This document shows, piece after piece, positions 6,459 through 10,134 of a stretch of 10,134 bases of DNA. The stretch is from Nitrospirota bacterium (GTDB lineage Bacteria > Nitrospirota > Thermodesulfovibrionia > Thermodesulfovibrionales > SM23-35). The notes beneath the pieces were generated by a model. It was not told where the DNA came from. It did not search any database and saw only the letters and a list, made by a program, of their open reading frames with translations. The number at the start of each line of letters is the position of its first letter. The stretch's first letter is position 1. The stretch is taken from the NCBI GenBank assembly GCA_029883145.1, contig JAOUJR010000039.1, forward strand, positions 1 through 10,134, read 5' to 3'. The translations under genes were made by a program, and so were the position numbers.

Positions 6459-6512
6459 AGTGAACAGTTATTAGTTATCAGTTGTCAGTAAACTAAAAAC
6501 TAACAACTGAGA
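6459..6512. repeat. Phased 7-bp array between tRNA-Gln and prs, with stem-loop
   Basis: Five 7-mers starting AGT (AGTGAAC, AGTTATT, AGTTATC, AGTTGTC, AGTAAAC; 6459-6493) are followed by three starting ACT (ACTAAAA, ACTAACA, ACTGAGA; 6492-6512). Because ACT is the complement of AGT, the two halves fold on each other: CAGTTGTCAGT (6479-6489) pairs with ACTAACAACTG (6499-6509), 10 of 11 positions, with a 9-nt loop. The hairpin sits just before the prs ribosome binding site. It has no U-tract, so it is not a terminator. Confidence 0.72.
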
Positions 6513-6526
6513 AAAGAGGGGGTACA

Positions 6527-7471
6527 ATGCCTGAGGGGATGAAGCTTTTTACTGGTAATGCACACAAGGAGCTTGCAAAGGAAGTTGGAAACTATCTTGG
6601 TATTGCAGTTGCAGATGCTACTGTAACGACATTCAGTGATGGTGAGATTATGGTGCATATAAATGAGAATGTGAGGGGCACCGACGTTTTTATTTTACAG
6701 CCGACCTGCACTCCGGTAAATAAGAATATTATGGAACTTCTTCTCATGGTAGATGCTTTAAAAAGAGCATCTGCGGGGAGGATCACTGCTGTAATTCCAT
6801 ACTATGGATATGCGAGGCAGGACAGAAAGGTTCAACCGAGGGTTCCGATATCTGCAAAACTGGTTGCTGACCTTATCACCGCAGCAGGGACGAATAGACT
6901 TCTTACCGTAGACCTTCACGCAGGCCAGATTCAGGGTTTTTTTAACATACCTGTTGACAATTTATACGCAGCACCTGTACTTCTCGAGTATATACGAAAA
7001 AATTATGATCTTAAAAACCTTGTCATTGTTTCACCTGATGCAGGTGGTGTTGAGAGGGCAAGGTCATTTGCAAAGAGACTTCAATGCACAATCGCAATTG
7101 TTGATAAGAGACGCGAGGCAATGAATATCTCGCAGGTGATGAATGTGATAGGAGAAGTGGAAGGAAAAGATGCTATGATACTTGATGATATGATTGACAC
7201 CGGTGGTACAACTATTCAGCCTGCTGGTGCTCTGAAGGACAAAGGGGTTAAACAGGTTTTCGCAGCATGTACACATGCAGTGCTCTCAGGTTCTGCAGTT
7301 GAGGGACTGAATAACTCAATTATAAAGGAACTGATTGTCACAAATACAATCCCCCTTGATAGCAAAAAAGAGCAGTGCAAGAAACTTACTGTATTGAGTA
7401 TAGCGCCTCTTCTCGGAGAGGCAATAAAGAGGATTCATGAGGAATCTTCAATAAGTTCACTTTTTGTATAG
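6527..7471 (+). CDS. prs: Ribose-phosphate pyrophosphokinase (PRPP synthetase)
   Basis: Transfers pyrophosphate from ATP to ribose 5-phosphate, making PRPP for purine, pyrimidine, NAD, histidine and tryptophan synthesis. The 314-aa length is that of class I enzymes. Visible motifs: FSDGE at 36-40, YARQDRK at 95-101 in the ATP site, DLHAGQ with His131, SPDAGG at 169-174 (metal/ribose-phosphate side), DKRR at 193-196 with the catalytic flexible-loop Lys/Arg, and the PRPP loop [10 protein letters not shown] at 220-229. The ATG at 6527 is preceded by a purine-rich AGAGGGGG (6515-6522), one of the few clear ribosome binding sites in the window; Met5 at 6539 is a less likely start. It follows tRNA-Gln and precedes rplY, an order common in bacteria. 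The stop codon TAG lies at the edge of a 16-bp tandem repeat. Confidence 0.97.
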   Translation: MPEGMKLFTGNAHKELAKEVGNYLGIAVADATVTTFSDGEIMVHINENVRGTDVFILQPTCTPVNKNIMELLLMVDALKRASAGRITAVIPYYGYARQDRKVQPRVPISAKLVADLITAAGTNRLLTVDLHAGQIQGFFNIPVDNLYAAPVLLEYIRKNYDLKNLVIVSPDAGGVERARSFAKRLQCTIAIVDKRREAMNISQVMNVIGEVEGKDAMILDDMIDTGGTTIQPAGALKDKGVKQVFAACTHAVLSGSAVEGLNNSIIKELIVTNTIPLDSKKEQCKKLTVLSIAPLLGEAIKRIHEESSISSLFV

Positions 7472-7503
7472 TCTACGACTCATAGAGTCTGCGATTCATA
7501 GAG
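7470..7503. repeat. 16-bp tandem duplication between prs and rplY
   Basis: AGTCTACGACTCATAG at 7470-7485 is followed directly by AGTCTGCGATTCATAG at 7486-7501 (14 of 16 identical) and a further AG. The first copy includes the last two bases of the prs stop codon, and the second abuts the rplY ribosome binding site. The junction also forms GACTC-ATA-GAGTC (7477-7489), a perfect 5-bp inverted repeat. Confidence 0.75.
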
Positions 7504-7513
7504 AGGAGGAAAG

Positions 7514-8173
7514 ATGGAGAGAATAACAATTAATGCAGAGAAGCGGGAGGAGTTCGGAAAGGGAGCTGCGAGATCACTGAGAAGGAAGGCCATGATTCCC
7601 GCAGTCCTGTACAGGGGTGGAGAGGCCCTTCCTATTAAGCTTTCAAAAAAGGAGCTCACTCAATTTATTAATACGACTGCTGGTGAGCAGGTTATGGTGA
7701 GCCTTCAATTTGCAGATAGCTCAAATAGGCTCGCAATTATGAAGGAATATCAGTTAGATCCTGCAATAGGTGAGTTGCTCCATGCAGATTTCTTTGAGGT
7801 ATTGCTTACAGAGGAGGTAAAAGTTATAGTACATGTAACTCCTGTTGGAGAGTCAATAGGGGTGAAGAGAGATGGCGGGATACTCCAGCACCTGCTCAGA
7901 GAGATAGAAGTTGAATGTCTTCCTGATAAGATACCGGGCCACATCAAGATTGATATATCAGGACTTGAGATAGGACAATCTTTCCATGTGAAAGACCTGA
8001 AACTTGGAGAAGGTATAAAAGTTCTTAATGACCCACAAGAAGTTATAGTGAATGTGATAGCTCCTGTTGTTGAGGAGGTAGCAGCACCTGCTGAGGCTGT
8101 TGTTACCCCGGAAGTTACAGAGCCAGAATTGATAAAGAAGGGTAAAAAAGAAGAGGAGGAGGAGAAAGCTTAA
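7514..8173 (+). CDS. rplY: Large ribosomal subunit protein bL25, long TL5/Ctc form
   Basis: Binds 5S rRNA in the 50S subunit central protuberance. The 219-aa protein is the long (general stress protein Ctc/TL5) form, not the ~95-aa Escherichia coli form. The N-terminal L25 domain (about 4-92) shows GKGAARSLRRKAMIPAVLY at 16-33, the usual RNA-binding start, and LDPAIGELLHADF at 81-93. The TL5 beta-domain spans about 99-182, with the typical GGILQHLLREIEVECLP at 121-137 and PGHIKIDISGLEIGQS at 141-156. The tail (about 183-219) is Val/Ala/Glu-rich and ends in a lysine/glutamate run, as in many long L25 proteins. The ATG follows a strong GAGGAGGA ribosome binding site. It sits between prs and pth, a frequent arrangement. 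Confidence 0.95.
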   Translation: MERITINAEKREEFGKGAARSLRRKAMIPAVLYRGGEALPIKLSKKELTQFINTTAGEQVMVSLQFADSSNRLAIMKEYQLDPAIGELLHADFFEVLLTEEVKVIVHVTPVGESIGVKRDGGILQHLLREIEVECLPDKIPGHIKIDISGLEIGQSFHVKDLKLGEGIKVLNDPQEVIVNVIAPVVEEVAAPAEAVVTPEVTEPELIKKGKKEEEEEKA

Positions 8174-8178
8174 TCAGT

Positions 8179-8241
8179 AGTTTTTGGTTTATAGTTGTTA
8201 GTTTTGGACTAATGACTAATGACTAATAGCTATTGGCTATT
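8179..8241. repeat. Nine phased 7-mers filling the rplY-pth gap
   Basis: From 8179 the spacer reads in steps of seven: AGTTTTT, GGTTTAT, AGTTGTT, AGTTTTG, GACTAAT three times (8207-8227, perfect), AGCTATT, GGCTATT. It covers almost all of the 70-nt gap and ends 2 nt before the pth ATG. The last part can also fold: AATAGC (8225-8230) pairs with GCTATT (8236-8241) around a 5-nt loop, where the ribosome binding site would normally be. AGTTGTTAGTTTT (8193-8205) is the exact reverse complement of 6496-6508. Confidence 0.72.
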
Positions 8242-8243
8242 TT

Positions 8244-8807
8244 ATGTGGGTTATCGCAGGTCTTGGAAATCCCGGGAGTAAGTATTCGAGGACCAGACAC
8301 AATATTGGCTTTATGGTCACAGAGGAAATTGCACGCATATATGGAATAGACCTTAAGGAAAAACAGGAGAAATATAAAATAGGAAGGGGCTCGATTGACA
8401 GAGAACACGTTCTGCTCTTAGAGCCACTTCTTTATATGAACAGAAGTGGCTTTGTCATCAGAGATATAGTAAGTAAATTTAATATACAGCCTGAAAATCT
8501 TATAGTCATTCATGATGACCTCGATATGGAGGTTGGTAAAATAAAAATCAGAAAAAAAAGTTCATCAGGAGGTCATAAAGGCGTTGAGTCTATAATACAG
8601 AACATTGTTTCAAAAGATTTTGTAAGAGTAAAAATAGGCATAGGAAGAGACAATGATATTTCTGCAGAAGATTATGTACTGAAAAGGTTCAGAAAGGACG
8701 AGATTCCTTTAATAAAAGCAGCAATTACAAGAGCATCAGATGCAGTAACCTCAATTATTCTTGACGGACCTGATAAAGCAATGAATGTATTTAATAAAAG
8801 TGAATAA
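8244..8807 (+). CDS. pth: Peptidyl-tRNA hydrolase
   Basis: Releases peptides from peptidyl-tRNA that has dropped off the ribosome, recycling tRNA. The 187-aa length is normal for bacterial Pth. Motifs: GLGNPG at 6-11 with Asn9, TRHNIGF at 17-23 with the catalytic His19, MNRSG at 65-69 with Asn66, HDDLD at 90-94, and SGGHKGVESI at 108-117. In that last motif the family's usual Asn after GGH (Asn114 in Escherichia coli) is Lys112; the rest of the active site looks intact. The ATG at 8244 is fixed by homology because GLGNPG follows at once. There is no Shine-Dalgarno sequence, and a small hairpin abuts the start. Context with rplY and tRNA-Gln fits a translation-related operon. moeA follows after 5 nt. 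Confidence 0.95.
   Translation: MWVIAGLGNPGSKYSRTRHNIGFMVTEEIARIYGIDLKEKQEKYKIGRGSIDREHVLLLEPLLYMNRSGFVIRDIVSKFNIQPENLIVIHDDLDMEVGKIKIRKKSSSGGHKGVESIIQNIVSKDFVRVKIGIGRDNDISAEDYVLKRFRKDEIPLIKAAITRASDAVTSIILDGPDKAMNVFNKSE
8422..8451. repeat. 10-bp perfect inverted repeat inside pth
   Basis: AGCCACTTCT (8422-8431) and AGAAGTGGCT (8442-8451) are exact reverse complements around a 10-nt loop; a G-U and an A-U pair could lengthen the RNA stem. The segment codes for the EPLLYMNRSGF region containing the conserved Asn66. Only a short T run follows, so it does not look like a terminator. Confidence 0.78.
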
Positions 8808-8812
8808 ACAAA

Positions 8813-10066
8813 ATGCGGGATATGCTTGGCAGAGAAGAGGTTATCACTGTAGAGAATGCCCTTGAGCTTATTTTCAATAACCTTCCTCATAAACTCCCTC
8901 CTGACATAAAACTAAAGATCGAAGAATCATACGGGAGAATCATATCAAAGGACGTCATTTCTCCTGAAGACCTTCCCAATTTTTCACGTTCTACAGTTGA
9001 TGGATTTGCAGTATCTGCCGCTGATACTTTTGGCTCTACTGAAGGGATGCCTGCATATCTGAATATCGGATATGAGATAGTTATGGGTGAAGAGCCTGAT
9101 TTTGAACTGAAGAAAGGCGAGGTCGCAAAGATTGCAACAGGTGGAATGCTCCCAAAGAATGCTGATGCAGTGGTGATGCTTGAGCATACCCAGAACGTTG
9201 ATGAAAATATGATAGAGGTTGTAAAACCTGTTGCCCCTGGAGAAAATGTGATACAGACAGGTGAGGATACAAAGAAAGGCGAGGTTATTTTAAGGAAGGG
9301 GCATAAATTAAGGCCTCAGGATATAGGGGTGCTCGCAGGCCTTGGTATAACTGCTATCTGGGTTTATGAGAAGCCAAGGTGCTCGATACTTTCAACAGGT
9401 GACGAGATAGTTCCTCCTGATAAACCGATAAAGCCAGGGCAGGTGAGAGATATCAATTCTTATAATCTTGCAGGGTTAATCTACAATGAAGGTGCTGTCC
9501 CTCTTTTAAAAGGCATATTCAAAGACGAGTACACTACCATAAAAAATGTTATGCAGAAGTCTTTAGAAGACTCAGATATGGTTTTGATTACAGGCGGTAG
9601 TTCGGTTGGTACGAAAGATGTTACCGCGCAGGTAATAAACGACATTGGGAAACCCGGTGTCCTATTTCATGGAGTATCATTGAAGCCAGGCAAACCTTTG
9701 ATAGGTGGTATTGTAAATGGCATTCCTATTTTTGGTCTTCCCGGACATCCTGCAGCCGTTACAGTGTGTTTTGAGCTGTTTATCAAGCCTGTTTTAAAAA
9801 GACTGTCAGGTTTGAGTAAAGAGAGATTTGACAAGAAAAAAGGGACTATCAAAGCAAGAATTACGAAAAATATCTCTTCGAGTCCTGGTCGTGAAGAACA
9901 TATAAGTGTTTACCTTGAAGAGAGGAATGGAGAGATATGGGCTATACCCATACTCGGCAAATCAGGTCTCATCACCACACAGATTAAGGCAGATGGAATG
10001 GCAGTGATTCCATTGAGGAAGCTTGGTGTCCAGGAAGGCGAGATCGTCGATGTGAGACTTTTTTGA
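8813..10066 (+). CDS. moeA: Molybdopterin molybdenumtransferase
   Basis: Inserts molybdate into adenylylated molybdopterin to form molybdenum cofactor. The 417-aa protein has the full MoeA layout: NFSRSTVDGFAV at 56-67 with the conserved Asp63; GGMLPKNADAVVMLEHT at 110-126; GEDTKKGEVIL at 150-160; LSTGDEIV at 193-200; GQVRDINSYNL at 209-219; the molybdopterin-binding ITGGSSVGTKDVT at 259-271; SLKPGKPLIGG at 289-299; and GLPGHPAAV at 308-316. The C-terminal domain IV runs from about 345. It starts 5 nt after pth, so it is almost certainly in the same transcript. ATG 8813 lacks a ribosome binding site; ATG 8822 (Met4) has a weak CGGGA before it. It implies molybdo- or tungstoenzymes in this organism. 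I see no sign of transfer. Confidence 0.95.
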   Translation: MRDMLGREEVITVENALELIFNNLPHKLPPDIKLKIEESYGRIISKDVISPEDLPNFSRSTVDGFAVSAADTFGSTEGMPAYLNIGYEIVMGEEPDFELKKGEVAKIATGGMLPKNADAVVMLEHTQNVDENMIEVVKPVAPGENVIQTGEDTKKGEVILRKGHKLRPQDIGVLAGLGITAIWVYEKPRCSILSTGDEIVPPDKPIKPGQVRDINSYNLAGLIYNEGAVPLLKGIFKDEYTTIKNVMQKSLEDSDMVLITGGSSVGTKDVTAQVINDIGKPGVLFHGVSLKPGKPLIGGIVNGIPIFGLPGHPAAVTVCFELFIKPVLKRLSGLSKERFDKKKGTIKARITKNISSSPGREEHISVYLEERNGEIWAIPILGKSGLITTQIKADGMAVIPLRKLGVQEGEIVDVRLF

Positions 10067-10099
10067 CAAAAATTGTAAAAGCAAAGACTTAATCTTTTC

Positions 10100-10105
10100 T
10101 ATAAT
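10100..10105 (+). promoter_or_regulatory. Possible -10 element after moeA
   Basis: A perfect TATAAT lies in the tail after moeA. A perfect TTGACA occurs at 10063-10068, overlapping the moeA stop codon, but it is 31 nt away, too far to pair with it in a sigma70 promoter. TTGACA could instead pair with CTTAAT at 10088-10093 at a 19-nt spacing. It may serve a gene beyond the window; the evidence is thin. Confidence 0.25.
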
Positions 10106-10134
10106 CTGAGCAAAGTTGAACAATTTTCCTGTAT

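Noticed and set aside
6479..6509. Rho-independent terminator between tRNA-Gln and prs
   Set aside because: The stem is AT-rich and followed by GAGAAAAGAGGGGG, the prs ribosome binding site region, not a U-tract.
6751..6772. Hairpin AGATGCT/AGCATCT inside prs
   Set aside because: The stem is only 7 bp plus wobble pairs, within what is expected by chance in 10 kb.
8207..8227. CRISPR-like array (three GACTAAT copies)
   Set aside because: The units are only 7 bp and directly adjacent, with no spacers and no cas genes nearby. It is a short tandem repeat.
10067..10134. Intrinsic terminator after moeA
   Set aside because: The best stem is AAAGA/TCTTT, all weak pairs around 10083-10097, with no GC-rich core. 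AAAATTGT and ACAATTTT can pair only across a wide gap. Not convincing.

Overview
The window is a stretch of bacterial core-genome housekeeping genes. It is gene-dense and moderately AT-rich, with no insertion sequence, phage gene or CRISPR array visible. The non-mevalonate isoprenoid gene ispE, a long TPR lipoprotein next to it, the order ispE - tRNA-Gln - prs - rplY - pth, and a long TL5/Ctc-type L25 suggest a Gram-negative-like anaerobe lineage such as Nitrospirota (Thermodesulfovibrio-like) or Desulfobacterota. That placement is from memory of gene order and style, and I hold it loosely.

Layout. Positions 3-185 hold the C-terminal end of a SAM hydrolase-like (DUF62) protein. A + strand pair follows: coaE (last step of CoA synthesis), starting next to a perfect TATAAT, and ribF (FMN/FAD synthesis), which overlaps coaE by 47 nt. 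A priA homologue on the - strand meets ribF tail to tail with a 14-nt overlap. A 36-bp divergent gap separates priA from a long + strand cluster: a 15-repeat TPR lipoprotein overlapping ispE, then tRNA-Gln(UUG), prs, rplY, pth and moeA. These supply isoprenoid precursor, glutaminyl-tRNA, PRPP, a 5S-rRNA-binding ribosomal protein, peptidyl-tRNA recycling and molybdenum cofactor. The cluster has a translation-linked centre (tRNA, L25, Pth) with cofactor and nucleotide supply on both sides.

Most notable: the PriA homologue is full length and keeps its N-terminal domain and all eight zinc cysteines, but every nucleotide-handling helicase motif is replaced without a frameshift. The Walker A lysine is Glu, DEEH is LREH and GRAGR is gone. 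It should be unable to hydrolyse ATP. Comparable decay is known in actinobacterial PriA. If it is the only PriA in the genome, replication restart here would have to work without PriA helicase activity.

Second: the spacers of the ispE-tRNA-prs-rplY-pth cluster are made of short-period repeats. Both sides of the tRNA and the rplY-pth gap are phased 7-bp arrays, and the prs-rplY gap is a 16-bp tandem duplication. One 13-mer is shared in opposite orientation by two of the gaps. Other observations are likely leaderless starts at coaE and the TPR gene, and strong intragenic palindromes in ispE and pth.
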